DNA of 64,000 bases, taken from Mesopusillimonas faecipullorum (lineage in GTDB: Bacteria; Pseudomonadota; Gammaproteobacteria; Burkholderiales; Burkholderiaceae_B). Shown here piece by piece: positions 1-10,149 of the stretch; positions within the stretch are counted from its first letter, which is position 1; each line of letters begins with the position of its first letter. Made by a program: the position numbers and the translations under genes. The DNA is taken from positions 1-64,000 of the forward strand of contig NZ_JACDXW010000005.1 in the NCBI RefSeq assembly GCF_020539505.1, in the 5' to 3' direction. The notes beneath the pieces were generated by a model. It saw only the letters and a program-made list of their open reading frames with translations, was not told the DNA's origin and did not search any database.

Positions 1-95
1 CCAAGAGAGCAAGCTCTCTCGTGCTGCCGTTCGACTTGCATGTGTAAAGCATCCCGCTAGCGTTCAATCTGAGCCAGGATCAAACTCTTCAGTTC
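1..95 (-). rRNA. 16S ribosomal RNA, 5' end (partial)
   Basis: Read on the minus strand, bases 90-70 give the universal 16S start region (AGAGTTTGATCCTGGCTCAG). It is followed by ATTGAACGCTAGCGGGATGCTTTACACATGCAAGTCG in segments typical of Burkholderiales, and the hairpin AGAGAGCTTGCTCTCT of variable region V1. Aligning with E. coli numbering puts nucleotide 1 near base 95. The rest of the gene and the remaining rrn operon lie beyond the left edge. The V1 sequence resembles Alcaligenes-type 16S from memory; this was not searched. Confidence 0.97.
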
Positions 96-399
96 AATCT
101 CTGTATAAGTACTAATACATAGTAGCTGCCCACCGAAGTAGACAGCGACTACGTCGCATGCTCAAAGAAAAATCCAGAGCTTTTACTTGACATAAAAACT
201 TGGCTTCTTCACTGTGAGCACTTGGTTACTTCGCTCGGGCATTGCTGCCCAATGGCGACACGCATTCCAAGCGCCCACATTTATCGGTTGTTTCGTTGTT
301 AAAGAACAGGGTACTGCTAAAATTCATTCAACTGCTTTTCACTACTTGCCGCTGACTGCGCTGCGCCGTGTGGGCGTTTTGCTGTGTCAGCAGCAGAGA
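96..399 (-). other. rrn operon leader (pre-16S)
   Basis: This roughly 300-base stretch lies between the rrn promoter and mature 16S and has no convincing protein-coding content. It contains the boxA antitermination element. The AT-rich part next to 16S is expected to contribute the 5' strand of the RNase III processing stem, but its 3' partner is outside the window so the stem cannot be drawn. Short open frames here are not supported. Confidence 0.75.
297..308 (-). promoter_or_regulatory. rrn boxA antitermination element
   Basis: The minus strand reads TGTTCTTTAACA, one base from the canonical rrn boxA TGCTCTTTAACA. It lies between the promoter and 16S, as in other proteobacterial rrn operons. 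NusB and S10 (NusE) bind this RNA element to make transcription resistant to Rho. Confidence 0.88.
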
Positions 400-405
400 A
401 ACGAA

Positions 406-434
406 ATTATGCACGCTTTTTTTAGGTGTGTCAA
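406..434 (-). promoter_or_regulatory. rrn P1-type sigma-70 promoter
   Basis: On the minus strand a perfect -35 box TTGACA (434-429) is separated by exactly 17 bases from CATAAT (411-406). An A-rich run lies in the spacer. The predicted start is near base 399, about 300 bases upstream of mature 16S. The near-consensus boxes and their position make this the rRNA promoter. Only one such promoter is evident. Confidence 0.85.
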
Positions 435-507
435 ATCGACTTAACATCTAAGCGCTAGATCGTCAGGAAGGTCTTGAGCATGAGCAGAGCTGATCGCCAC
501 CCGGCGC

Positions 508-1344
508 TTACTTGATCAGCCCATAGAACATATGGATAGATGTCGCCACTAAAAAAGCAGCAAACACATATTGAAGGTAGCGAGCGTTGATTCGGCTTGT
601 CAACGCTGCCCCCCAAGCGGTACTCAGCATACTGGCAGGTACGATCAGTATCCAGCTTAATAAATTGACGTACCCCACGCTTAATGGTGGCAGTGCGCTA
701 GCACCCCAGCCGTTGATCATAAATGCCAGCGTGCCAGGGATGCTGATGAACACCCCCACCAACGCGCTCGTACCCACAGCAATACGCATTGGAATGTTGA
801 AACTGGACAGGATGGGCACGCTCAAGGTGCCGCCGCCAACGCCAATGAGAGTCGATACCCCACCGATAAAGCATCCAAAGAGGCCCGTAACAAAACGCGA
901 TGGCAGCGTTGCACCTAAATTGGCCGCTTTAAAATCAAAAGCCATCTTGATGGCAATTAGCATCGCCATCGTGGCAAAAATGCCCGTCAACCACTCCCCC
1001 GCCAAGTATCGACTAGTCAGCGCCCCGATCAGAACCCCGATCAGCACGCCTGGTAACAGCCGCTTGACAACAGCCATGTCCAAATTGCCACTCTTCCTAT
1101 GAGCCCGACTACTCATAATGGAAGTGGGAACAATCGTCGCTAAAGAAGTACCCACAACTACATGCATCAAAACGCTGGGGTCTACATGGAGCAAACGAAA
1201 GATATAGTAGAGAATCGGAACGATGACAATTCCGCCCCCAATCCCGAGCAGCCCGGCCAAAACCCCGGCCAACAAGCCACTAGCCAACAAGGCCAGGCAG
1301 GCGCTTAACAGCCAAACAGATCCGTGTGCCAACAAAGCGTCCAT
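508..1344 (-). CDS. TauE/SafE (TSUP) family membrane exporter
   Basis: A 278-residue polytopic inner-membrane protein with about eight hydrophobic segments. It has the internal duplication typical of the TSUP family: the glycine-rich motif GIGGG at residues 34-38 in the first half recurs as GVGGG at 168-172 in the second. Family members move sulfite, sulfoacetate or other organosulfur or carboxylate anions, and the substrate cannot be deduced here. The gene stands alone between the rrn promoter and the thiC region. TTCAAG and GATACT spaced by 17 bases about 50 bases upstream could be its promoter, but this is weak. Confidence 0.88.
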   Translation of the reverse strand: MDALLAHGSVWLLSACLALLASGLLAGVLAGLLGIGGGIVIVPILYYIFRLLHVDPSVLMHVVVGTSLATIVPTSIMSSRAHRKSGNLDMAVVKRLLPGVLIGVLIGALTSRYLAGEWLTGIFATMAMLIAIKMAFDFKAANLGATLPSRFVTGLFGCFIGGVSTLIGVGGGTLSVPILSSFNIPMRIAVGTSALVGVFISIPGTLAFMINGWGASALPPLSVGYVNLLSWILIVPASMLSTAWGAALTSRINARYLQYVFAAFLVATSIHMFYGLIK

Positions 1345-1536
1345 GAATTACAGCCTGGAATCAGCGCAAAGGATGAGAGTATCGGCAAGGTCGATAAAAC
1401 CTTGAAAACCGCATGCTTTTTTCGGAGAAGTGATGGTGCCATCTTTATGGAGGCTTGGCTACTCTCCTAGGCATTACCCAATGCCAAAGGAAGCTGAGTA
1501 CGCCCATAGCCTCGCTTAGCGTGCTCTGAACGATAT
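1345..1536. other. Intergenic stretch without a recognisable gene
   Basis: Between the TauE-type gene and the tRNA-derived repeat. Short frames here have no recognisable protein character. The part nearest 1345 probably holds the promoter of the leftward exporter gene. Confidence 0.5.
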
Positions 1537-1622
1537 AAAGCCCCGCAGCCACTTGATTCTACGAGGCTTTAGCGTCTCTTAGACTACCTAAGATACCTCC
1601 TTGGCAGCAGAGGCGGGGCTTC
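1537..1622. repeat. Degenerate copy of tRNA-Ser 3' end plus trailer and terminator
   Basis: This 86-base stretch aligns base for base, with scattered mismatches, to 3920-4006 in the same orientation. Shared blocks include AAAGCCCCGCAG, TTGATTCTAC and CTTAGACTACCTAAGAT, then a decayed version of the last ~20 bases of tRNA-Ser (TGGCAGCAGAGGCGGGGCTTC against TGGCGGACAGAGGGGGATTC). The homology stops inside the T arm, so this is a 3' fragment and not a tRNA gene. Together the two copies bracket thiC and its riboswitch. Confidence 0.75.
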
Positions 1623-1697
1623 ATGACGATTTGCAGCAGGGCAAGGCCGAAGCCCTGCAACGCCTTGATCAACCCAACACGCTATACTTGTCACTTC

Positions 1698-3811
<2,114 letters not shown>

Positions 3812-3839
3812 TACAAAGCAGGCCGCCATGATCTCTCGC

Positions 3840-3873
3840 ACAGCCTGTCATGTAGTTATCAATGACAGGCTGT
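3840..3873 (+). terminator. Stem-loop downstream of thiC
   Basis: ACAGCCTGTCAT (3840-3851) and ATGACAGGCTGT (3862-3873) form a perfect 12-bp stem with a 10-base loop, 29 bases after the thiC stop. The following GGATTTCCTTTTCCC is T-rich but not a clean U tract. It may be an imperfect terminator or an mRNA-stabilising structure. Confidence 0.55.
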
Positions 3874-3916
3874 GGATTTCCTTTTCCCGAGAAGGCGCTT
3901 GGCGTACCCCGGACAA

Positions 3917-3955
3917 CAAAAAGCCCCGCAGAGATTTGATTCTACGGGGCTTTTA
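3917..3955 (-). terminator. Rho-independent terminator of tRNA-Ser (bidirectional)
   Basis: On the minus strand AAAGCCCCG pairs with CGGGGCTTT and is followed by a run of T, 31 bases after the tRNA 3' end. The plus strand also ends in TTTT, so the same structure can stop transcription coming from thiC. It belongs to the sequence block duplicated at 1537-1622. Confidence 0.8.
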
Positions 3956-4006
3956 GAGTTTCTTAGACTACCTAAGATGTATCCCTGGCGGACAGAGGGG
4001 GATTCG
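3920..4006. repeat. Tract at the tRNA-Ser 3' end shared with 1537-1622
   Basis: This copy consists of the terminator, the trailer containing the small palindrome CTTAG-ACTAC-CTAAG, and the last ~20 bases of the intact tRNA-Ser gene. It is directly repeated about 2.38 kb to the left. One intact tRNA plus a distant 3' fragment is the usual footprint of integration at a tRNA gene, though tandem tRNA duplication with later insertion would also explain it. Confidence 0.72.
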
Positions 4007-4076
4007 AACCCCCGATACGCTATTCACGTATACACGCTTTCCAGGCGTGCGCCTTCAACCACTCGGCCACCTGTCC
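3986..4076 (-). tRNA. tRNA-Ser (anticodon GGA)
   Basis: The minus strand begins GGACAGGTGGCCGAGTGG and ends CTCTGTCCGCCA, so the acceptor stem GGACAG/CTGTCC is complete and CCA is encoded. The anticodon loop reads CTGGAAA (anticodon GGA). The long variable arm (TGTATACGTGAATAGCGTA) and 91-base length are characteristic of class II serine tRNA. The T arm is GGGGGTTCGAATCCCCC. Confidence 0.97.
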
Positions 4077-4209
4077 TAATTTGTGCGCTGCGCGTAAAGC
4101 AAAAAGCATTTTAAATGCTAATTTGACTAATTCCAGCTGGCAATGCAACAAAGCCAGCCATTTTAGCAGATATAAGGGCCAAGCGTTGGGCCGGGCAATT
4201 TTGGGGGTT

Positions 4210-4383
4210 TCAAGCCCCGCCAAATATCTCTATCGCCTTGCGTACCAAGGCGTAGAGCACCGCCAGAAACCCCAAGCCCAGCAATATCATGCCTGGGTTT
4301 CGGTCGCGAAAGCCTACCCCAATAAAGATAAGCACCACGCCCACCACAAAGGCGACCATGATCGTGTTGTTGCCGAAAAACAT
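4210..4383 (-). CDS. Small two-helix membrane protein, unknown
   Basis: A 57-residue frame starts with ATG 11 bases after the ribE stop and is preceded by GGGGAAGAAG, a good ribosome binding site. The product is MFFGNNTIMVAFVVGVVLIF followed by a short polar turn (GFRDRNPG), a second hydrophobic stretch (MILLGLGFLAVLYALV) and a charged tail, the form of a hairpin of two membrane helices. I do not recognise the family. The spacing suggests co-transcription with ribD-ribE. Hydrophobic periodicity and start context support it as real, but without homologues this is moderate. Confidence 0.55.
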   Translation of the reverse strand: MFFGNNTIMVAFVVGVVLIFIGVGFRDRNPGMILLGLGFLAVLYALVRKAIEIFGGA

Positions 4384-4394
4384 GCTTCTTCCCC

Positions 4395-5021
4395 TTACGA
4401 ACGCTGGTACGCGCCCTTGGCAAGCATTCTATCGACATAGCGGGCAATTGTGTCTACTTCGAGATTGACGGGTTTGCCCTGCGTCAAATACTTGAGACTT
4501 GTCACTTGAACCGTGTGCGGGATCAGGTTGATGGAAATGACGCATCCGCTGTCGGTATCGCGTACTTCATTCACTGTCAGGCTGACGCCGTTGACAGCTA
4601 CCGAACCCTTATAGGCCATGTAATGGGCCAACTCGGCAGGCACCGCGATTTGCAGCAGGAAAGACTCGCCCACAGGTTCAAAACGCGCAACCTCGCCCAC
4701 GCCATCTACGTGGCCCGAGACGATATGACCATCCAGCGAATCCCCCAGTCGCATGGCGTGTTCCAGATTGACTTCGCCGGCAGCCGAAAGGCCTACCGTA
4801 CGATTCAGACTCTCACGCGAAACATCGACTTTGAATTGATGCTCGGAAAACTCGATGACGGTCATGCACGCGCCTTGAATGGCGATGGAGTCGCCCAAGC
4901 GGGTGCGCGTTAAAGGAAAATCAGCAGCATCCACTGTCAGGCGCACGCCCGCATCGTCGCCCTGCTGCAACGGCTCGACCTTTACGATGCGGCCGACGGC
5001 CTGCACGATTCCTGTAAACAT
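4395..5021 (-). CDS. ribE: Riboflavin synthase, alpha chain
   Basis: It converts two molecules of 6,7-dimethyl-8-ribityllumazine into riboflavin. The 208-residue protein has the two tandem lumazine-binding barrels of the family: the first starts MFTGIVQAVG and the second carries GHIVSGHVDGVG near residue 100. The start at 5021 matches the invariant MFTGI N-terminus and follows GGAG; upstream in-frame codons belong to the ribD end. It lies 10 bases after ribD. Confidence 0.95.
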   Translation of the reverse strand: MFTGIVQAVGRIVKVEPLQQGDDAGVRLTVDAADFPLTRTRLGDSIAIQGACMTVIEFSEHQFKVDVSRESLNRTVGLSAAGEVNLEHAMRLGDSLDGHIVSGHVDGVGEVARFEPVGESFLLQIAVPAELAHYMAYKGSVAVNGVSLTVNEVRDTDSGCVISINLIPHTVQVTSLKYLTQGKPVNLEVDTIARYVDRMLAKGAYQRS

Positions 5022-5031
5022 CCTGCTCTCC

Positions 5032-6162
5032 TTAAACAGATGGGCGCGGCTGCACGGCAGCCAGTAGCGCCTGCCAATTTTCTTTGTTCTGCGCACACAC
5101 GCGCAGATCGGCGCCGACGCGGGCCATGTCGGTAAACTCAAAGGCATGAGCATCGCCCAGGCTCTTCAGCGCGGGCAAATCAAACATGGGCCTAGCGTCG
5201 CCAAGCAATAGAGGCGCCAAATAAACCAGCAAAGCATCGGCACAGCCGGCTTGCAGCAAGGCCCCATTAAGAATGGGGCCGGCTTCGACGTGCACTTCGT
5301 TGATATCGTGCTGACCTAACCACTGCATCAGGGCGGGCAAATGCACGCGATGGTTGTGTGCGGGCAGCACAATGACTTGCGCATTGCGTTCGGCCAAACG
5401 CGCGGCCTTGTCCGGGTCGTTGCGCGTGGTGAAGACCCAAACGGGCTCGCCATCCAGCATGCGTGCCGTGGGGCTTATACGCAGTTGGCTGTCTATGACG
5501 GCACGCACGGGTTGCCGGGGTGTGGCGATATCGCGCACATTCAACTGGGGGTCGTCTGCCAGCACCGTGCCTATCCCCGTTAGCACCACACAGCTGCGGG
5601 CCCGCCAATGCTGACCGTCTTGGCGCGCTGCCGAACTGGTGATCCATTTCGAGGCGCCGTTATGTAGCGCAGTGTGCCCGTCTAGCGAAGCCGCTGTCTT
5701 GAGCCATACCCAAGGCGTTCCCCGGGTCATGCGGGCGATGAAGCCCGGATTCACTGCCAGCGCCTCTTCGGCACAAACGCCGGTCTCGACTTGGATGCCG
5801 GCGGCTCGCAATCGCGCCAGCCCTTTTCCCGCCACCAAAGGGTTGGGGTCTTGCATGGCCACAACCACACGCGCGGGTCGGGCAGACAATAAAGCATCTA
5901 CACACGGCGGCGTGCGCCCATGGTGATTGCAGGGTTCCAGGGTGACGTAAAAGGTGGCTCCGGCGACATCCAGCCCTTGCTGGGAAGCATCACGCAGGGC
6001 CATGACTTCGGCATGGGCCTGACCAGCACGTTGGGTGACGCCGCTAGCCAGCAACTTACCCTCACGCACAATCAGACAAGCCACTCGCGGGTTGGGTGTT
6101 GTCAGAAACAAAGACTCGCGGCTTAGCGCGATGGCCTGGCGCATCCAGCTGGCATCATCCAT
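5032..6162 (-). CDS. ribD: Bifunctional riboflavin deaminase/reductase RibD
   Basis: RibD catalyses the deamination and NADPH-dependent reduction that follow GTP cyclohydrolase II. The N-terminal deaminase half has the zinc ligands His50-Ala-Glu52 and Cys78/Cys87 in PCNHHGRTPPC. The C-terminal reductase half begins near residue 150 (WVWLKTAASLDG) and contains GIGTVLADDPQLNVR. Length 376 is normal. It follows nrdR by 11 bases and precedes ribE. Confidence 0.96.
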   Translation of the reverse strand: MDDASWMRQAIALSRESLFLTTPNPRVACLIVREGKLLASGVTQRAGQAHAEVMALRDASQQGLDVAGATFYVTLEPCNHHGRTPPCVDALLSARPARVVVAMQDPNPLVAGKGLARLRAAGIQVETGVCAEEALAVNPGFIARMTRGTPWVWLKTAASLDGHTALHNGASKWITSSAARQDGQHWRARSCVVLTGIGTVLADDPQLNVRDIATPRQPVRAVIDSQLRISPTARMLDGEPVWVFTTRNDPDKAARLAERNAQVIVLPAHNHRVHLPALMQWLGQHDINEVHVEAGPILNGALLQAGCADALLVYLAPLLLGDARPMFDLPALKSLGDAHAFEFTDMARVGADLRVCAQNKENWQALLAAVQPRPSV

Positions 6163-6173
6163 GCCGCACCTTG

Positions 6174-6647
6174 CTAGGAATGGCCCTGGCGATCCGGGGC
6201 TTCCTTGATTTCGTCTATGGTGCGTACAAATTCGCCTATGTCTTCAAAGCTTTTGTAGACGGAAGCAAAGCGTACGAAAGCAACTTGATCCAGCTTGCGC
6301 AATTCGGCCATCACCAGCTCGCCCAGCTCGCCGGAACTGACTTCCCGTTGGCCGCTGGTAAGCAGCTTTTCTTCGATATGGGCCACCGCAGCGTCGATTT
6401 GCTCCATGCTGACCGGGCGTTTGCGCAGCGCCAGTTTCAAGCTACCGCGCAATTTGCCCAGATCAAACTCGGCGCGCGAGCCATTGCGTTTCACCACCGC
6501 CGGCATGGTCAACTCGACCCGTTCGTAGGTAGTGAAGCGACGGTCACACTGCTGGCAACGTCTACGGCGACGAATGGTATCGCCTTCCTCGGAGACCCGG
6601 GAATCGATGACCTGCGTATCGACACAGCTGCAGAATGGACATTTCAT
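6174..6647 (-). CDS. nrdR: Transcriptional repressor NrdR
   Basis: NrdR represses ribonucleotide reductase genes by sensing ATP/dATP. The 157-residue protein has the four-cysteine zinc ribbon Cys3-x2-Cys6 and Cys31-x2-Cys34, the basic segment [18 protein letters not shown], and an ATP-cone domain starting near residue 49 ([16 protein letters not shown]). It sits 39 bases after glyA and just before ribD, the usual betaproteobacterial order. Confidence 0.96.
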   Translation of the reverse strand: MKCPFCSCVDTQVIDSRVSEEGDTIRRRRRCQQCDRRFTTYERVELTMPAVVKRNGSRAEFDLGKLRGSLKLALRKRPVSMEQIDAAVAHIEEKLLTSGQREVSSGELGELVMAELRKLDQVAFVRFASVYKSFEDIGEFVRTIDEIKEAPDRQGHS

Positions 6648-6686
6648 GGCTTGCTTGCCGGCCCCGGGGCAACCGGGGCGGGGGTA

Positions 6687-7931
6687 TCAGCGGTAGACCG
6701 GCAAACGCGCGGTCAGTTCGTTGACGCGCGCACGCACGTCAGCGATGGCCGTTTCGTTGTCGGCGTGATCGAGCACATCGGCAATAAGATGGGCCGTGAG
6801 TTCGGCTTCGCCTTCTTTGAAACCCCGGGTAGTGATGGCCGGCGTACCCAGACGGATACCGCTGGTGACGAAAGGCTTTTCTGGATCGTTGGGGATGGCG
6901 TTTTTGTTGACCGTGATATGTGCACGACCCAAAGCGGCTTCAGCGTCTTTGCCGGTAAGGCCCTTGGCGCGCAGATCGACCAGCATGACGTGGCTTTCGG
7001 TACGACCGGAAACGATACGCAAACCGCGTTCGACCAAGGTGTTAGCCAATACCTGAGCGTTCTTGACGACTTGTGCGGCGTAATCGCTGAACTCAGGCTG
7101 CAAAGCCTCTTTGAAGGCTACAGCCTTGGCAGCGATGACGTGCATCAGAGGGCCACCCTGAATGCCTGGGAAGATGGCCGAATTAACGGCTTTCTCGAAT
7201 TCGGACTTCATCATGATGACGCCACCGCGCGGGCCGCGCAGCGATTTGTGCGTGGTCGAGGTGACGAAGTCGGCGTGCGGGAAGGGGTTGGGGTACACGC
7301 CACCGGCAACCAGGCCGGCGTAATGGGCGATATCAACCATGAACAGCGCGCCGTTGTCGTGCGCAATACGGGCCATGCGTTCGAAATCGATTTTGAGCGC
7401 ATAGGCAGAAGCACCCGCCACGATCAGCTTGGGTTTGTGCGCTTTGGCCAGCTCTTCAACCTGGGCATAGTTGAGCACTTCGTCGGCATCCAGGCCGTAA
7501 GGCAAGAAGTTGTAGAGCTTGCCCGATTGGTTGACCGAAGCGCCATGGGTAAGGTGGCCGCCTTCAGCCAGGCTCATGCCCAAGACGATGTCGCCCGGCT
7601 TAAGGATGGCGTTATAAACGCCCTGGTTAGCCTGCGAACCCGAGTTAGGCTGCACGTTGGCGGCTTCGGCACCGAAAAGTTGCTTGAGACGGTCGATAGC
7701 CAGTTGTTCGACGACGTCGACATGCTCGCAACCGCCGTAGTAGCGCTTGCCGGGGTAGCCTTCCGCGTACTTGTTGGTCAGTTGCGTGCCCTGCGCCTGC
7801 ATGACGGCGGGGCTGGCGTAGTTCTCGGAGGCGATCAGCTCGATGTGCTGCTCTTGACGCAAGTCTTCTTTCTGGATGGCTGCCCAGACGTCGGGGTCGG
7901 CCTGGTCAAGCGTGACGGAACGGTCAAACAT
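6687..7931 (-). CDS. glyA: Serine hydroxymethyltransferase
   Basis: It interconverts serine and glycine, charging tetrahydrofolate with a one-carbon unit; PLP enzyme. The 414-residue protein has the PLP-binding lysine Lys229 in [13 protein letters not shown] and the SENYAS active-site segment near residue 35. The ATG at 7931 gives the standard N-terminus ([10 protein letters not shown]) and is preferred over an in-frame start at 7988. It heads the glyA-nrdR-ribD-ribE cluster. Confidence 0.97.
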   Translation of the reverse strand: MFDRSVTLDQADPDVWAAIQKEDLRQEQHIELIASENYASPAVMQAQGTQLTNKYAEGYPGKRYYGGCEHVDVVEQLAIDRLKQLFGAEAANVQPNSGSQANQGVYNAILKPGDIVLGMSLAEGGHLTHGASVNQSGKLYNFLPYGLDADEVLNYAQVEELAKAHKPKLIVAGASAYALKIDFERMARIAHDNGALFMVDIAHYAGLVAGGVYPNPFPHADFVTSTTHKSLRGPRGGVIMMKSEFEKAVNSAIFPGIQGGPLMHVIAAKAVAFKEALQPEFSDYAAQVVKNAQVLANTLVERGLRIVSGRTESHVMLVDLRAKGLTGKDAEAALGRAHITVNKNAIPNDPEKPFVTSGIRLGTPAITTRGFKEGEAELTAHLIADVLDHADNETAIADVRARVNELTARLPVYR

Positions 7932-8025
7932 GGAAAATCCCTGAATATAGGTGGTGTGTAAGCCCGGCGCCGCGCATATCACACCCAAAAAGCACGAAAC
8001 CGCTTATTTTAACGCGATTGGAGGT

Positions 8026-8655
8026 TCAGCCTGCTAAACGTGGGTTAAGCGTGTAGCGCCCGGTCAATGAGGCTTGGCCCAGCACATGACCTTGAATCGC
8101 GGCCAACACATCGGCGCCCGGCAATTTTCCTTCTAGGGGAACAGTGTCGATGTCAAGCGCATAGACAGTGAAAACGTAACGATGCACCAAGGCGTCATTC
8201 CAAGGCGGGCATGGGCCATCGTAGCCAAAATAGTCGCCGCTCATGTCGCGATCGGCAGCAAACCAGTGGGTGTAATCGTTGATGCCTTGACGCGTGTCGT
8301 TGGGGGCCAAGGGGCCGCCCTTGCCACGGGGGGTAATGTTTTGCGAGAAACTGCCTTCGACAATCTCGTTGACTGTCGGGGCCAGGTCGACCAGCACCCA
8401 GTGGTAGAAATCCACGCGCGGCAAGTCGGCAGGGACTTCACGCCCCTCTTGGTTGACATCGTCTGGTTTGCTGGGCACGTCGGGGTCGTGACAAATGACC
8501 ACGAAAGATCGCGTCCCCTCGGGGGCCCCTTCCCAAGCCAGATGCGGATTGACGTTCTCGGCCAGCGCGACGTGCGCTGTCTCGGCGATACGGCAAAAAG
8601 CGTAGCGTGAGGGAATGAACTGTTGTTCGGTAAAGGAACGGCTACTCAGTTTCAT
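8026..8655 (-). CDS. YbhB/YbcL (PEBP-like) family protein
   Basis: A 209-residue phosphatidylethanolamine-binding-protein-like fold. Signature segments are ICHDPDVPSKPDD near residue 55, the anion-pocket motif FYHWVLVDL near 84 and YFGYDGPCPPWND near 144. Bacterial YbhB proteins have no settled biochemical role; the annotation Raf kinase inhibitor-like reflects homology only. It starts 20 bases after the tyrS stop on the same strand, so the two may be co-transcribed. Confidence 0.88.
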   Translation of the reverse strand: MKLSSRSFTEQQFIPSRYAFCRIAETAHVALAENVNPHLAWEGAPEGTRSFVVICHDPDVPSKPDDVNQEGREVPADLPRVDFYHWVLVDLAPTVNEIVEGSFSQNITPRGKGGPLAPNDTRQGINDYTHWFAADRDMSGDYFGYDGPCPPWNDALVHRYVFTVYALDIDTVPLEGKLPGADVLAAIQGHVLGQASLTGRYTLNPRLAG

Positions 8656-8675
8656 GCGGACTCCTTGAATGAAGC

Positions 8676-9914
8676 TTAGGGCGCCGCGTTGAGCGTCACC
8701 CTGGCAAACTTGCGCTTACCTACTTGCAGCACGTAGGTACCGGGCTGCATCAGCAGAGACTTGTCTTCGACGCGCGAACCATCGATTCGCACCCCGCCTT
8801 GCTCGACGTTACGCTGCGCCTCGGAGGCCGAAGCCGCCAGACCTGCCTCGCGTAATACTTTCAGGATACCCAGCGGCGCACCAGCGAGCTGCACTTCGGG
8901 CATGTCTTCGGGCATGGCGCCGTCGCGGAAACGCGCTTCGAAGCGCGCCAGCGCATCGTGGGCGTCTTGCTGGGTATGAAAGCGCGCGACGATTTCCTGC
9001 GCAAGCGCGACTTTCATGTCGCGCGGGTTCGCGCCTTGCTCTACCTGGGCTTGCATGGCTTGAATATCGGCTACTGGCCGGAAGGACAGCAACTCAAAAT
9101 AGCGCCACATCAGGGTATCGGAGATAGACATCAACTTACCAAACATAGAGTCGGGCTGTTCGGAGATGCCTATGTAATTACCTTTGGACTTGGACATCTT
9201 TTCGACGCCGTCCGTGCCTTCCAGCAAGGGCATGGTCAGAATGCACTGGGGCTCTTGACCGTATTCTTTTTGCAGCTCGCGGCCCACCAGCAGGTTGAAT
9301 TTTTGGTCGGTGCCGCCCAGTTCGAGATCGGCCTTGAGCGCCACGGAGTCATAACCCTGCATAAGCGGGTAGAGAAACTCGTGTACCGAGATGGGGATAC
9401 CGCCCTTGAAGCGTCGCGTAAAGTCTTCGCGTTCCATCATGCGCGCCACGGTATAGCGCGAGGCCAATTGAATCATGCCTCGGGCACCCAACTGGTCGCA
9501 CCATTCTGAGTTGTAGCGTATTTCGGTGCGCTCGGGGTCGAGCACCATGCTGGCTTGCGCGTAGTAGGTTTCGGCGTTGGCGCGGATTTGCTCGGCGCTT
9601 AAGGGGGGACGCGTAGCGTTACGCCCGCTAGGGTCGCCGATCAGGGAGGTAAAGTCACCGATCAGGAAAATGACCGTATGCCCGAGATCTTGCAGCTGGC
9701 GCATTTTATTGAGCACCACCGTGTGCCCCAAATGAATATCGGGTGCGGTGGGATCCAAGCCCAGCTTGATGCGCAGGGGTACGCCGGTAGCGCGGCTACG
9801 CGCCAATTTGGCAGCAAATTCGGATTCGACGAGCAGTTCGTCGCTACCCCGTTTGGCGACGCTCAGGTCGGCTTGCACTTCAGGGCTGAGGGTAACTTCG
9901 GGCGACGACTTCAT
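8676..9914 (-). CDS. tyrS: Tyrosyl-tRNA synthetase
   Basis: Class I aminoacyl-tRNA synthetase, 412 residues. The HIGH-type motif is HLGH at 61-64, the KMSKS motif is at 239-243, and an S4 RNA-binding domain occupies the last ~65 residues ([17 protein letters not shown]). Together these match the long TyrS of betaproteobacteria. It is divergent from the M23 peptidase gene across a short AT-rich intergenic region. Confidence 0.96.
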   Translation of the reverse strand: MKSSPEVTLSPEVQADLSVAKRGSDELLVESEFAAKLARSRATGVPLRIKLGLDPTAPDIHLGHTVVLNKMRQLQDLGHTVIFLIGDFTSLIGDPSGRNATRPPLSAEQIRANAETYYAQASMVLDPERTEIRYNSEWCDQLGARGMIQLASRYTVARMMEREDFTRRFKGGIPISVHEFLYPLMQGYDSVALKADLELGGTDQKFNLLVGRELQKEYGQEPQCILTMPLLEGTDGVEKMSKSKGNYIGISEQPDSMFGKLMSISDTLMWRYFELLSFRPVADIQAMQAQVEQGANPRDMKVALAQEIVARFHTQQDAHDALARFEARFRDGAMPEDMPEVQLAGAPLGILKVLREAGLAASASEAQRNVEQGGVRIDGSRVEDKSLLMQPGTYVLQVGKRKFARVTLNAAP

Positions 9915-10149
9915 GAACGAACCGTTATATCAAATAAAGTAGTAAAAAAACTAGAAAAGTCACGGGAAATGCACTAGGATACTCGGCAGTGTTGCGGTAC
10001 CCCCACAGGTTACCTGCATACCCATGACGCGCGCCCTTCTAAAACGGGCTGCGCAGCAGCCATATTATCAGAGTCCCCGCTGCCCGCCAGGCGGTTCTAG
10101 CGCCTCGACTCTCTTATTTCGCCTAATACGCAAGCCACGTACGAAGACA

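Noticed and set aside
214-444. 76-codon open frame on the plus strand over the rrn leader
   Set aside because: It lies opposite the rRNA promoter, boxA and leader, has no ribosome site and no recognisable protein character.
1636-1658. GCAGGGC/GCCCTGC hairpin upstream of the TPP riboswitch
   Set aside because: A seven-base-pair stem with no U tract and upstream of the probable transcription start; no function can be supported.
6096-7961. 621-codon open frame on the plus strand
   Set aside because: It is antisense to glyA, nrdR and part of ribD, which are all unmistakable; its translation has no family resemblance.
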